This document shows positions 1 to 11,898 of a stretch of 64,000 nt of DNA, in pieces. The notes beneath the pieces were generated by a model. That model saw only the letters and a program-made list of their open reading frames with translations, was not told the origin of the DNA and made no database searches. The stretch comes from Misgurnus anguillicaudatus (Eukaryota > Chordata > Actinopteri > Cypriniformes > Cobitidae), in the NCBI RefSeq assembly GCF_027580225.2, contig NC_073340.2, forward strand, positions 17,740,001-17,804,000, read 5' to 3'. Made by a program: the position numbers and the translations under genes. Positions within the stretch are counted from its first letter, which is position 1. Each line of letters starts with the position of its first letter.

Positions 1-189
1 TCAGAATGGTGAAAAATTCCCATAAACACACTCCCAAACCTTATAGAAAGACTTCCAAGAAGATTTGAAGCTGTTAAACTTTTGGCCAACTCCATATTAA
101 ACCCTATGGATTAAGAATGGGATGTCATTCAGGTTCATGTGCATATAAAAGCAGGTGTCCCAAAACTTTTGGCAATATAGTGTATATAG
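1..189 (+). mobile_element. 3' end of a degraded Tc1/mariner-like transposon
   Basis: The sequence resembles the last part of a fish Tc1-like transposase followed by its 3' UTR and the terminal motif ACTTTTGGCAATATAGTGTA at about 165-184. The coding remnant reads through AGA ATG GTG AAA AAT TCC and is soon stopped (TGA near 66). The left part lies outside the window. Family recognised from the characteristic end sequence. Confidence 0.7.
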
Positions 190-299
190 GCTCCATATAC
201 AATGTATATGTGTATGGTTTTGTGGCCCAAACTTAACTTCCGTTAGAATTGTGTAAAAAAAAAAACAACAGGTCCCTCTAGAGTAGATTATTTCTGATA

Positions 300-420
300 A
301 CAAGCTTAATAAATGAATAGATTACCTTAGATCAAATGTACGCCGTCTCTGTCTTTAGTAAACCAAAACATTTTTATTTTCGAAGGTATTTGTTCCAGAA
401 ATCTGTTTAGCCACAGATAT
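300..420. repeat. Dispersed repeat fragment, second copy near 38925-38990
   Basis: The words AAACCAAAACATTT, TATTTTCGA and TTTGTTC...AGATCAGTTTAGC-like blocks recur in the same order at 38925-38985, inside the TIR element 38771-39061. This copy lacks recognisable ends. The flank 480-600 has a repeat-like composition but no visible partner here. Confidence 0.4.
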
Positions 421-884
421 AAATACATAGATGCGTCATTAGCAGCTGTTTATATGGGCCATAATACTCAAGCCGTCTGCCATATTAGAGCGGTCCAATG
501 TGGTACGAAAACCGGTGTTGCCAAGTCTGCAGTTTCCCTGCAGAATTAATAAGGATTGTTTTCCCGTGGGTTAAGTGTGGAAGGATTTAATTCACCAGCT
601 GTCAATATTAAGTTAATACAGTACTATTTTATTTATGAAAGTAAAGTTTTGATATTTGGAAACAGGTTATTGGGATAGATTTGATTGTAACAATCTTAAA
701 ATGTATAATGTTTTCCAAAAGTTTGTGGATAACTGTTTTAGATGCATGCAAGGATGTTCAGCCATTGTGTAATTGTTACACTTTATTCAATATAATGAGA
801 TATTGATTAGTCAAATCAGGTCTGTGGGGGTGGAATTTGACAGATATCATAGGGGATGGTAGTCAATACTGCATGTGGAAAATT

Positions 885-1000
885 TGTATGCAGTTACAGA
901 GCATTACATTTGCAGTGTAAATGTCATTAGTTCGATTCCCAGAGAACAGATATAATGCACTGATCAAACATGTACCTCGAATGCACTATAAGTCACTTTG
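885..1000 (+). mobile_element. tRNA-derived SINE, truncated at its 3' end
   Basis: A decayed tRNA-like head contains CAGAGCATT (A-box side) and AGTTCGATTCCC (B box, about 929-941). It is followed by a body ending AGTCACTTTGG, which is the start of the common fish SINE/LINE tail (compare 24195-24232). At 1000/1001 it stops abruptly where the TIR element copy begins. A better preserved relative lies reversed at 62581-62705. Confidence 0.6.
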
Positions 1001-1943
1001 GTGTTTTCTATACCAAGAAAGTAACAAGATAAAAACCACTATTTTCTGTTGCAAACTTTCACATAGCATCTTTATGTTATAAAAACCTAAAAAATTAAAA
1101 TCCATAACTTGATCTTCAAAGATTTATTATAAAAACGAATTATTTTTTCCACAAAATGCAATAAATCCATGACAGTTTTTTTTTTAAATGCTATAAATCT
1201 ATTCAATCAATGTATAAATGTGCATTCATCTTTGCTATTCATATAGTTGAACAGTTGTACACACTGATTAAAAAAACATTAATGACATTAACCAAAACAC
1301 TTACTTTGTCATATTAAGAACAGTGTCATTGCTGCGGTTATACTTGACGTCGTCGATTTTTCACAGCGATCAGCTGTAAAATGTTTTGGTCCTGCTCAAT
1401 TTTTGTTGACTTTGAGTAAAATAATGTAAAGTTTTAATAAGATCCTCTGGGGTCAATGTGTTAGCATGACAGAATCTTCATGCTTTCGGGGGAACAAGCG
1501 ACCGTCTCCCGAGTGCCTCTCGCGTAAATTATTAGATTTTGATGGCTTACATTTCTTTACCGTCACAGAAAACCGTCACATGTTTATCAATGTCATCAAG
1601 CTATTATTTTGTTTGTGTTTGTTTGGTGATCACGAAGTACAAAGTAGATGATGAAAACTAGGATTCCGTGTATTTAACGCGCCGCCATGTTTGTTTACAT
1701 TGCGTGGAATGGTGCGCTGTGATTTGTGGAGCGGATTTATTGCATTCTGTAGAAAAGCAGGAGTGGCGTTTATCGTGGTTTGGGAAAAAAGGGATAAAAG
1801 ATAACAGAATAACACGGCGGATATTGGATTTTCCGTAAAATTAAGAATTTACTTTTAAATACTGACCGATATAATACTGATTTTGGCAGTAACTCATTTT
1901 TTTCAAAAAATTGTGTTTATCTCGTTTTGGAACCAAACTCTTC
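1001..1943 (+). mobile_element. ~1-kb TIR DNA element, copy 1, left end missing
   Basis: Inverted relative to the copies at 11899-12894 and 17141-19053 and collinear with them throughout, for example CAGCTGTAAAATGTTTTGGTCC, the GGGGTCAATGTGTTAGCATG block and the right terminus CCAAACTCTTC at 1933-1943. About 50 bp of the left terminus, including the inverted repeat, is missing at the SINE junction. No transposase frame is visible, so it is non-autonomous. Superfamily not assigned. Confidence 0.8.
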
Positions 1944-2780
1944 AAATATAACACAATATATAAGAAAGAAGCATACCTGTACCTACCTGTGACTTGACCC
2001 GAATCTGTGTTGGATCATCAAAATGACAGAGATTGAGAAACCTAAAAACCCTGAAGAAGTTTAAACCTTTATTAAGTGTTTGACTTTTGCCTAGTACTGT
2101 CCACAAAGACTTTTTAAAAGATGTTTTGCTGAGACTATGCTTTGCAAAGCAGTACTGTAATTAATCTTTCATATCTATCCTAGTGAAGAGTTTTTAAACC
2201 CCTAACCCATAGTAATAAACTTCTGCAATTAATTCTGTTCAACCCACTTTAAGCACAGACTCAAAATCAAACTTTGTTTTGTAGAAAGTATCAATTTGAG
2301 GTGTGCCATCTATTTTTAACTACTGTATACTTTCTAAGGAATGTATAGGTTGTAAATCTTACATATACCTACAATTATCTGCAGTCAAAATGTAACCAAC
2401 AGCGACAACATCCCAATGTTTGACTATTAGCTGCAAAGTAGTCATATTTACTCTACAGTATCTGCACACTAAATTGTGGTCTTCTCTTGAAAAATAAAAC
2501 TCAAATGAAAAACAAACTTACCTAAAACTTTAGTTTTTAAATGATGGCAGTAATAAAGAGAAATAAAGCACATGCTCATTTTTTTTCATTACCTCTTTAT
2601 CCAGTTATCTGAGATCTGAGGTTATCACTCAAGGCTCAGATGGCAGATATAAAGTATTACTGTGAATACAATCTACAGACTTATTTATGGTGCTTTTATA
2701 GTGGTGTTTTTCTGTACTTTCTTTAAAATTTTAACCCCTTGTTTACAGCAGTATAAACTGCATGGACTATTCTTCAGAAA
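1944..2780. other. Intronic sequence, nothing recognised
   Basis: AT-rich sequence with no long frame, splice-supported exon or repeat shared elsewhere in the window. Confidence 0.4.
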
Positions 2781-2792
2781 AGTCTTTTTTCT

Positions 2793-3928
2793 ACGGAAGC
2801 CGAGAGAGGACATGCACTATTATTATTTTTGCTTGCTTGTTTTGTCGTGATCACGACTTAATTTCTCGTTATCTCGAGATAACAAAAGTTGTTTTCTCGT
2901 GATCTCGACATAACAAAAGTTGTATTCTTGAGATGTGATTAAAGCTTACGTGTACTTGATAGAACGTGTTGTTTTGTTTGTAAACAGCAAAAGCATAATT
3001 TGCTAAATTAGCATGAATGAACAAATTAGATTTTACTTGGATCAGAGATTCACTCAATCTGAAATAGATTTGTCAATATTTACATTTTTACAGTGGTGCC
3101 TTTAGGGACCGTCTTTATGTTAATCATTAATATACACGTTCCTATGTCACAGAGTGACTTTGAGGGGCGGAACCAAAAAGTAATGGAGATCAGTTCCGCC
3201 CGGACAGTAATCCCCAAACACCAGCCACTTCCGGGAACTCCGTGGCAACACAAATCTGTGTTTTATTAGCAACAGGTGTGGAGATGAGTGTGGCGTTTGA
3301 TGATTGGGCGATCTAATGAAGTTAGAAAAGCCGGAAGGGGCGGTTGATTTTCGGGCGAGCTAATTTTTATTCCTTTGTCTGCCTGGTCATTGGGGTGTTT
3401 TGGGACCTCCTCAGGGTGGAAATAGGAGGAGCGTGACCCACGACAGGGGCGGTCCGCTTCTCGACCTGTGACATCTACTTTTAACAGCATTTAAATGGAA
3501 TGACTTAAAGTCAACAAACAGCCACAAAACCAATGTGTTTATGTGGTTGTCAGCTATAATGCTAGATTTTTGATATTTATTTTAATAAACTGTTAAATAC
3601 TATTGAAGATAGAAACGTGTACAGTATTACTTTAGAGATGGTCCCTAAATTCACGAACATAAACCGTCCAACTTTATTTATTTATTAAGTCTATCGGCTA
3701 ACTACATGTGGTAACGGCGAAGACCCCAACTCATATGCATTAGCAATCCACTTCAAAATACACTAAATATTATGGACAGTAAATTACATTATGACATTTG
3801 GATTATCATGGTAGGATAACTGAGAAAATTAAGTCGTGATCACGAGAAAACCACTTTTGTTATCTCGTGATTACGAGAAAACAAGCAAGCAAAAATAATA
3901 ATAGTGCATGTCCTCTCTCGGCTTCCGT
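2793..3928. mobile_element. TIR DNA element (ACGGAAGCC ends), ~1.1 kb
   Basis: Long imperfect terminal inverted repeats start ACGGAAGCCGAGAGAGGACA and continue through TTGCTTGCTTGTTTT and the palindromic TCGTGATCACGA. The right arm is 3830-3928. Flanks 2785-2792 (TTTTTTCT) and 3929-3936 (ATTTTTCT) match at seven of eight bases, suggesting an 8-bp target duplication. The interior has no intact transposase. Confidence 0.75.
3101..3649. repeat. Inverted-repeat segment nested in the 2793-3928 element
   Basis: The start TTTAGGGACCGTCT is mirrored by AGATGGTCCCTAAA near 3637-3649. The interior is GC-richer (3165-3480) than its surroundings. It could be a nested insertion or the core of the outer element. 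Confidence 0.45.
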
Positions 3929-3954
3929 ATTTTTCTGCTTATAGTATGTTCAAC

Positions 3955-4140
3955 AATTCGTACGTATTTAACAAGGCGGCTAATTCGTATTAATTCGTAC
4001 AACCACATTTGTAAATTTTTGTACGATTGCCTTGACCCCGTTCAGGGGTGGGGTTTCGATACTGTTTTTATAATAATCATACGTTTTTGCATGATTAACT
4101 TCATACGAATTCATATGAAGTAGCCAACTCGTAAAATATA
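3955..4140. repeat. Dispersed repeat with TTCGTACGA-type words, relative at 40390-40590
   Basis: Multiple TTCGTA/TACGAA words surround a GGGGTGGGGTTTCG core. The same layout (GATGTTGGGTTTAGGAGTGGGGCTTC between TTGTATAAATTC and GAGTTCATACAAA) occurs at 40390-40590. Resembles a repeat common in cyprinid genomes; class unknown. Confidence 0.5.
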
Positions 4141-4690
4141 TATGAATTCCTCTGAGATCAGGCTGGTATGTTAAAGTCTAAAACAATATAACAGAATGAT
4201 TATTTTTGAGTAAACTGTTACTTTGATGTTTTTTTATACTTTAAGCCTGTAAAATACTTTTACAATTTCTTAGCGCACACTACTGTATAGTTAAAAATTA
4301 GCTGTATTGTTCTGTATATCATTAAACTCCTTGAAATAGACATATGCCTTACAGAACAATCGCATCACCAACTTAAGTCTTACCGCATGATTTACCTCCC
4401 CCATAAAATATCTGCATCCATTACAAATTTGACACAGAAAACAAATGCGATTGTACTTATATTTATTCATGTATTCAGTAAGCTCTTTTACTCTAATGCT
4501 GGCGGCAGTGGCACTGCGAATCATCTTGTTCCCTTTAAACTTGGGACAGAAAGATGCTCGGTTTAAAAAAACATCATATACAGTTGCTTATTACTAGTAC
4601 AAAGGTTGCAGACAGACAGATATGCAAAGCACAGAATTGCTTTGCTCGGTGTCAGCCTTCTATACTTACAAGTGCATTTATAATATAAAA
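4141..4690. other. Intronic sequence, nothing recognised
   Basis: AT-rich, no supported gene or repeat boundary. Confidence 0.35.
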
Positions 4691-4694
4691 TCAA

Positions 4695-4894
4695 ACACTG
4701 TCAAAAATAAAGATACAAAGCTGACACTGGGATAGTACCCTTTAAAAAGGTCCTAATATGTACCATTTTGGTACAAATATGTATCTTTGAACTGCCAATA
4801 TGTACCTAATATGCACTCTTTGGGTACAAATGTGGACCTTTTTGAAAGGGTACTGTCCCAGTGAAAACTTTTGCAGCTTTATTTCTGAGAGTGT
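4695..4894. mobile_element. MITE with ACACTGTCAAAAATAAAG-type ends
   Basis: Terminal inverted repeats: ACACTGTCAAAAATAAAG on the left; CTTTATTTCTGAGAGTGT on the right. Both arms also carry the CCCAGT and GGTAC words. About 200 bp, no coding. Related arms occur at 24598-24657, 28977-29040 and 30484-30585. Confidence 0.7.
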
Positions 4895-5306
4895 ACTTTA
4901 TTTAATAGTGGACATTTCACTTACAGTATTTACTAATGTCCTATTTCCTCTCCATGACCTTTTATTTGACAATGTGAGTCATTTGTCAAGAACCATAAAA
5001 ACGATTTAATCCTAATATTGGCCAATGATCATTGTGCTTCTAGTTAAAATATAGGGGTGAAATGATTTTGCTTGTTCATTTAGTAGAAGCTCCCCTGCTA
5101 AGAAAATCTCTCCTGTTCATTCAGCACAATGCCAAGCACCCTGCCTGTGCCCGCTGTCCTCTCTGAAATCATACAGGATAATATGGCTGCCAAGGAAATT
5201 TCAAATAATTGCTTTTCAGGGACAGAAAGACTCTGGATCTGTCACACAGGACAGATCTACTTGACAAGCATTTCATCACATTCTGGTCTTCAATAGACAA
5301 TAATTT
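4895..5306. other. Intronic sequence, nothing recognised
   Basis: Mixed composition, apparently single copy within the window. Confidence 0.35.
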
Positions 5307-6952
5307 AAGGGGCATTTTACACTACAACGTTTTAATCATAAACAGGAAAGTTTTTGTGCAGTTTTGCTGCTTATTTACATGACAACATTTTGGGGTACTG
5401 AAAACGCAAACTTTTGCTAAAACAATGTTATTTTTTTGTATTTGGTATAATACAATGTGTTTGCGTGGTTTATGGTTCAAAAACACATTAGGGTGACTCT
5501 CGCGAAATTCGACTTATGAGGTGTCATGAAACATTCTGATAAAAAAAGTAAATGCAAAGTAAGAGTATCAAAATAAGAAGCATACAGTTACAGTTATCTC
5601 TTCATGTATTATTTTGCACATGATTTCAAATGACATCATACAAACCAATTTTGGGTTTTTTTTTTTCACATTTAAAGGGAAATTTTTCATTACCGCAACC
5701 TGTCCATGACTGCATTTTGGTTCTTTGACATGGAAATATTTATAATTAAAAAATCTAAAAAATAAAAAGCTTCAGTGCATGTTATACTATAAACATTTAC
5801 AGTAAAGAAACATGTGGTATTTGGTGATCATTGGCAAATGCAGAGACAATAATAAGGAATATAAATGTGTCCAAGAAAATTTTTCTCATCCTCCGCAACA
5901 ATTTTCAATCACTGTTTAAGCTCTCAATGAACTAACATTTTCAAAAAAAAAAATTGTTGGAAGGGACATAATTGACTGTGACACTCAAGATGGCTACCAG
6001 GTAAGCAGTTCTTATTTTTTCTCTCCAGATAAAAGTTGAAATTTTGTTTGTCATAGTACCTAGACAACTTTTTAGTTCTCATTACCGAAACATGATTTTG
6101 TAAATGCATATATTTAATGTAATATCATGTTGCGGTAATGATAATTTTTATAATGAGAATCTAAAAAATTTAAAAATTCTATAGGAAGTATGTTTTAAAT
6201 CCTCTAAAAATAATGGTTATAGTAATTTCAGACCTTAATCTTATATATGCAAAAAAATGGCTTCAATGGCTTTTTAAAAAAATCTGATGCTGGACACCTT
6301 CTAAGTCTGGATTTCGTGAGAATCACCCATTATTTTACACATACCGTACATTTTTGTAACTCCAGATATCCTATCTTCCTGAAACGCTATGATTTTGTAC
6401 AAAGCTCATTGATCTGTTCGGAAGTAAACTGTTGCCTACAATCTGTGTGTTTGCTGTAGTCCAAGAATAGAGATTTACGTTGGAAACGATAACTCGCATC
6501 ATCGTTTACTTTAGGGTTTGTACCTTTTGCATATCGTTAACATGTACTAATACACACTTACACACCAAAGGAAATGTAAAATTGTGAATCGGACCATAGG
6601 TGCTCTTTAATTCAGTCTATACGCATGTGTGAATATAACCAAAACCAAAATGGCGGCCTAAAGAACTGAGTTTATTAACGCTTCTCTTACAAGGTTTACA
6701 AAATTTTACAGTTTTATAGTTCAAGATAGTAATAAATCTAAGTTGCGTGATACTTTCGTAGTTCTTCTTTACAAAGTAACCTCACCAACTACTGGCTTGG
6801 CACACAAAATACAATGTACTGTATTTAGTTGCTTGGCAGATCCGTGCAAACGCAGATGTTTTTGACAGCGCTGTCTTAAATGAATGTTTTCAAAAACGCA
6901 AAGCAAAACTTATCTGTTTTTACTACATCTTTTCGTTGTCATGTAAAGCCGA
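5307..6952. mobile_element. hAT-like non-autonomous element, copy A, interrupted
   Basis: The left end reads AAGGGGCATTTTACACTAC followed by AACGTTTT; the right end is TTTTCGTTGTCATGTAAAGC (about 6931-6950), an imperfect inverted match. The segment 6608-6950 is paralogous to 19752-20059 plus 21584-21690 (CAGTCTATA, GAGTTTATTAAC, GTATTTAGT, AAAGCAAA blocks in order). A second element, 5491-6328, sits inside. hAT assignment is inference from recollection of similar zebrafish repeats. Confidence 0.55.
5491..6328. mobile_element. TIR element (GGGTGATTCTCGCGAAAT-type), 838 bp
   Basis: Left GGGTGACTCTCGCGAAATTC and right GATTTCGTGAGAATCACCC are inverted repeats, extending inward through GAGGTGTC/GACACCTTC. 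Inner inverted words ATTACCGCAAC (about 5690) and GTTGCGGTAAT (about 6130) reinforce a hairpin. Flanking ATTA is present on both sides (5487-5490, 6329-6332). Non-coding. Confidence 0.75.
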
Positions 6953-7245
6953 AATATATGTTTTTTTTACGTGTACGCGAAGGTACGCGCACAGGTTATT
7001 TGACTTGTACGTGTACACAGACGTTCGCTGCATGCACATTGCGACAAAATGCAATGCATCTCCTCGGCTTCATACTACATTCTCCTCTACGCGCATGTGC
7101 GACATACGTATTACATAGTACGAGCGGTTACAAAAATCTGGTGGTGTGCGTACAGTGTGCGCATACTATTCGTACAATAATGATGAAATTTGCATTACAC
7201 AAACTGTACGCAGACCTTCGCATATGCGTAAAACTATACTTCTAG
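6953..7245. repeat. CpG/TACG-rich anonymous repeat-like segment
   Basis: Very rich in ACGTGTACG, TACGCGCAC and GCGCATGTGCG words, unlike the AT-rich surroundings. A 121-codon frame crosses it but begins in the neighbouring transposon and shows no domain, so I do not call a gene. Confidence 0.35.
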
Positions 7246-8975
7246 TTTGATCGTAGCCAAAAATCTAAAGGCTAAATTATTGTAGACATTGTGGATTTCT
7301 CTATGGGGAGGGTAGAGAGTGATTGTTTGGTACATTTATTATAATGCGCTCATAAGTATTGGTTGGCATTACTGTGCCTCAACAGCAAAGCATGGTAACA
7401 AAATGTATACAAAAAAATCTCTTATGCCACAGACAAGTCATACTGTAAATGAAATCATAATGATGTGCAAGTTATTTCTAAATGAAACTATAGCACAATT
7501 TTCATTGCAGTCTCATAAAACTTTCATATCACTGCAGTAAAAAATCCATCTTGGCTCTCCCCCAAAGCAACATCTGCCTGTAGATCGCTAGGCACAACAG
7601 TAACTGAAAGTTCCACCACTTAACTGACATGTGCCAAATGTTTCTTTCTTGCAGTCTCGTTGATTCGCCAACTGTTGTGGTGTGTACATCCATAATAGAA
7701 AAGAGGCTCCTGGATTTCCGAGGACTGTGGGAAATATTCTTACCTCTTGCTCCCTCAGATATATTTTTAGGTTAAACTCCAAAGTTTTAGAAGCCTGCAG
7801 CAGTTTCTGCGTACATCCTGTGCATCAGGTTAAAGGTCTCCGCTCTGAGGTTCGGGGTTGCGAGCTTCTCGGCCCGAGTTGCGACCCAACCTTGGGAATC
7901 TGCTGGATGCTTTGGACCGGGCAGTTTTGTTTCCACTCTCGCCGGCTACTGGGGCGTCCCTGTTTGGAAACAAACAAAAATTAAACACCCTGGGCTTCTT
8001 TGTCTTCCTCCACCTGCCTCATTTTAGATGTTCACTTGTGTTACCTTTGCAAAAACTGATTTTAACCAAGCACTAAAATGCAGAGGAAACAACAGCCCAG
8101 AGATCTTCGCATTAACAATGAATACATATCCCTCCAGTAAGTAAATAAACAATGAAACGAGTTCTCCACAAACCAAAATCATTGCAGGTTACACAGAAAC
8201 ACACTGCTAGTAATTCAAGGCTTACAAACCTGAACTGAAATAAGTTTTTGAGTTTAGCACAAAGTGAAAAACACCTGAGGGCTGAGTGTGCTTGTGAGAC
8301 ACAGTGTGTGAAACCTAAGGCTTATATAGACTCAGCTGCTGTTGGGTAAAAGTCAAACCCTATCCACACAGCTGCGGCTCACTCAGTACGTTTACATCGG
8401 ACAGCACCAATAGATGAAAATTTTATGACATTGGCAAGAAATTCAAACTTTCAATATCAGCAAAAACACTAGATAGTGACGGCTCCAGTCTTGGCATACA
8501 TGTAGGCTACACCATGAGAACTACATGCATGTCACATATGAGCTGTGTGAGCCACTGACTCGTATCACCTTTGATGTACACTGCTGTTGACCTAACACCC
8601 ATCCTTCCAGCAGGTGAGAAATTTTCATGGGCAAACAAACAGTGCAAAGATGTGTTGAGGGCAACACAAGGAGCTGCTTGGAGAAAGTTACCTGCTAGGT
8701 TACCAATCATTTTATATGACGGGAACGGAGAGTGTGCGCGGATAGGCGACAGACAGGAGTGATGCCTGAGAGTTGGTGCAATAACACTGCCGAAAATATC
8801 TCCCCAAAAAAATCACATTTTGGGGAGTTTGTGGCCAAAAGATCAAGCAAAGTCATTGCAAACTTCCTTGAAAGGGTCACAATAGGTTGAATTTACACAG
8901 CAATACTAAATACATGTATGGATTATACTGTTAACATAACATTACACTGCTTATATTCTATGTTTACTTGCACTT
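7246..8975. other. Apparently single-copy intronic stretch
   Basis: No repeat partner in the window. 7680-8000 is GC-richer and open for 100 codons on the plus strand, without a recognisable domain. GCTTATATAGACTC near 8321-8334 is TATA-box-like but has no supported transcript. Confidence 0.35.
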
Positions 8976-9403
8976 GCCAGCGTTTTTCATGATTTTCACA
9001 AAAGTTTAATGCCTTCCAGAAAATGTTCTTCTTTAAATATATAAACATACAATATACCAAATGAAAGAACAGACCCTCTGCTTTCAAACAAAAAAACTTT
9101 CATCCTACCTTCAGTAGTTTTTTTGTAATCAGCTTTTGAATATGGGTAGGTTTCTGCAAAAACACTACAATTTGAGCAAAAAGCAGAGATAATTCCATTT
9201 TTGTGACGGACTTTTCATAGAGATCCCATTCAGAGCGATCTTTAAAACAGACACGGACATGCAGCAGCTTGCCATAGGGCAATACTTCCAGGTTTAAAAA
9301 GTTGCAGAAGGTGGTGGATAATAGCGGTATTGCGGAAAGACGGAAATACTCGTCATTGGCAGGGAAGCGTTTTCTCTTGATTGACGAGATATAGTTAAAA
9401 GAA
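8976..9403 (-). repeat. Dispersed element, reverse copy of 21080-21583
   Basis: Collinear in reverse with 21080-21583: GCCAGCGTTTTT end, AAGAACATTTTCTGGAAGGC, the GATCGCTCTGAATGGGATCT block and AATGACGAG/TATTATCCACC. Both copies keep a short frame containing CFKDRSEWDLY. The terminal CTCTTTCGCC part is missing here. Confidence 0.65.
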
Positions 9404-9773
9404 AATGTAATTTTATACATTAATGAGTTACTTACAGATTATTGTGTTTATTTTTTTACAGTTTATATTCTCTTCTTGTACATAGTGTTTTTATATAACC
9501 TATTTTCCTGTAAACACTGTAAAAAGTAAACACTGGATCAACTTATAAAGTTACTTCAATTGGTAACGCATAAAAATGTTACATTTTTCAACAAAACTTT
9601 TCTCACTTTAAGTTGAAAATGTTTAAATATTATGTCATCGCTCTTCCAAGCTTTTTAACAGTAGAAAACAGGGATCAAGGAACAACTTCTGATTTTAAAC
9701 CACAAAAAAATGCATTAATCCTTTGCAGAAGTAATCCACACAGCACCAATGGGTTAATAAAAGGTCTTCTACA

Positions 9774-9975
9774 CAGTGGTTTTCAATTCCAGTCCTCGGG
9801 CCCCCCCTCCCAGAATATTTTAGATGTCTCCATATATAAAAACACCTGATTCAGTTTATCAGCTCGTTAGTGTGTTAATTAAGGAGACTGATGAGTGAAA
9901 TCAGGTGTTTCATATAAGGAAACATCTAAAACATTCTGGGAGGGGGGGCCCTAGGACTGGAATTGGGAACCACTG
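9774..9975. mobile_element. hAT-like MITE (CAGTGGTTTTCAATTCC ends)
   Basis: Inverted ends CAGTGGTTTTCAATTCCAGT and ACTGGAATTGGGAACCACTG, 202 bp, with C/G homopolymer blocks (GGGCCCCCC, GGGGGGGCC). The 8-bp flanks do not match, but comparison with the intact right arm of the host foldback (13090-13115) shows the interruption point. Confidence 0.75.
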
Positions 9976-10230
9976 CGGTAATCGATGCGATTTTTAAGAA
10001 AAATTCACAAAGTTTTAGATTAGTAAGTGCTGGTTGCAATAGGTATGTTGCACTGTGACCCATGAATTGTGTGAGTCCAAAATGGCGTCGTTACCAGAAG
10101 CTACTAGGGATGTATAACGATTAATCGTGATTAATGCATGTATATATTTAAGAAAAGTTAACATTTGTTTATACATTTGTATATTTATGTATAATTTATA
10201 ATATTATATATAAATACTTAATATATAAAT

Positions 10231-11725
10231 TAAGGGTGTCACGATTTCGATTTTAAATCGAAATCGATCGAAATTAAGTCACAGCTTCGAACTTCGAATT
10301 AAAAAATGGGATCGTCGATGCTGCCACGCCCCATTTCACGTCCGGTCGGCTTGCCAAGCGAGGAAAAAATCCTCTCAGAGATGCCTGTAAAAACCATCTG
10401 TCCAGCGGAACGCGATCATATTTTAAACACGAGGGTTGTATTGCTAAAACTCCTTGAAATGCATATCATAAACAGGATTACCAGTGATCTGACTTTGGAC
10501 AGACCGCAGCTCTCTGCGCGTGCGCGATAGTGAGGGAGGCGCAAAGATGCAGCGGGTTATATTTTAAACAAAAGGATAGTTTGCCTCAGCTCGCATGAAA
10601 CGCATAAAACTGAACAAATACATAAGGATTACTACTTTAGTTTATGTTCAGACTTCGGACAGATGCGAGAGCGCGTGCACGTGAGACAGAGAGAAGGGCA
10701 GCTGCTTATGATGCTGGATTTATTTCAGATGCTATGAGTCCAAGACACGCGCATTAAGTCCATGTGCATTAAGTGCTGATGACAGCCGCGAGACTAGAAA
10801 GCTCTCAGAATATCAGCAGTGAACTCCGTCTTCGATCGGCGCACAGGGACAAAAATAAATAAATAAATAAATAGCCTAAATTAAACGCACAAATTACATA
10901 GCCTGCACTGGTGTCATCCTGATTTACCACATTGTAAAACTTATACCAGGCAACCCTTTTCTGACATTCTATTTCCTTTGTTTTCAATTCTCATTTTTTG
11001 AGTTTGCCACGTACCTCCTTCGCCCGCGTTGATAAGAGCTGTCAAAATGCATCCTAATTTCTCCGCGCTGTTAATGATAGAACGAATGGATCCTTAACAG
11101 CCGAGGATATCCCAAACAATTAAAAGTTTATTAAATAAGTGTGTGTATTTATTAGAAAACTTTTTCTTGTCACTGTTTTAGTATTATAAGTGATGTTTTG
11201 TGTTAATATTATTCTGTTTATGTTGCGTATATTTCTAGGTTAATTATTTGATATGCTGTTGAATAGATTAATCTACATCAATGTGTCATATGTTCTAAAA
11301 TAAATTAATATTTTTCTGATTACATATTTATTTTAATAAGTCAGAAATGTCTCCGCTTTTTTCTGCTGACAGGCGCGGTGGGCGCTACTGGGGGCGTGTG
11401 CAGCAGGTGACGCAAATTTTGGGTCCTCAGAAGGCTAGACCGTCTCATTTCAGTTCTCTTCTTGAACTTCTGAGGCTGCCAGTATGAAAGACAGAGAGGT
11501 CGCATGCTTAGAAGGACACAGCTAATAACAAGCAGTCGATCTGGCACCCGCCCGAATTTAATTAAAATATTATTTTTCGTCACGTCATCCGCTCGATCCA
11601 TGTAACTGCCAACCGCGCATAGTCATGTGCGTGCAAGAAGGAATCCTCTCTCTACAAGCTCTCGCGTTAAGTGAAGCCCACAAACCCCCATGCGAGTTGT
11701 GCAATGTGCATGTTAATGTTAAAGT

Positions 11726-11757
<32 letters not shown>

Positions 11758-11886
11758 TGGCATATAATTTTTGTCTAAATTATATGCCATATAAAAAATA
11801 TGTAAAAATCGAGAATCGGATCGAATCGTGACCTTAGAATCGAAAATGTAATCGAATCGAGGATTTGGAGAATCGTGACACCCCTA
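10231..11886. mobile_element. hAT element, TSD ATATAAAT, 1656 bp, no intact transposase
   Basis: Ends TAAGGGTGTCACGATT and AATCGTGACACCCCTA; exact 8-bp duplication ATATAAAT at 10223-10230 and 11887-11894. Several ends-proximal words (AAATCGAAATCGATCG; GAATCGAAAATG) form inner inverted repeats. Internal segments 10380-10760 and 11615-11700 are related, reversed, to 17620-17990 and 17530-17610 in another hAT. Frames of 60-86 codons lack transposase motifs. Confidence 0.9.
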
Positions 11887-11898
11887 ATATAAATATAT

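Noticed and set aside
6880..7245. 121-codon plus-strand open frame
   Set aside because: It begins inside the end of a hAT-like repeat and crosses a TACG-rich repeat-like segment; no domain, no splice structure.
8300..8420. TATA-like GCTTATATAGACTC as a promoter
   Set aside because: No downstream first exon or other promoter element; a chance match in AT-rich DNA is more likely.
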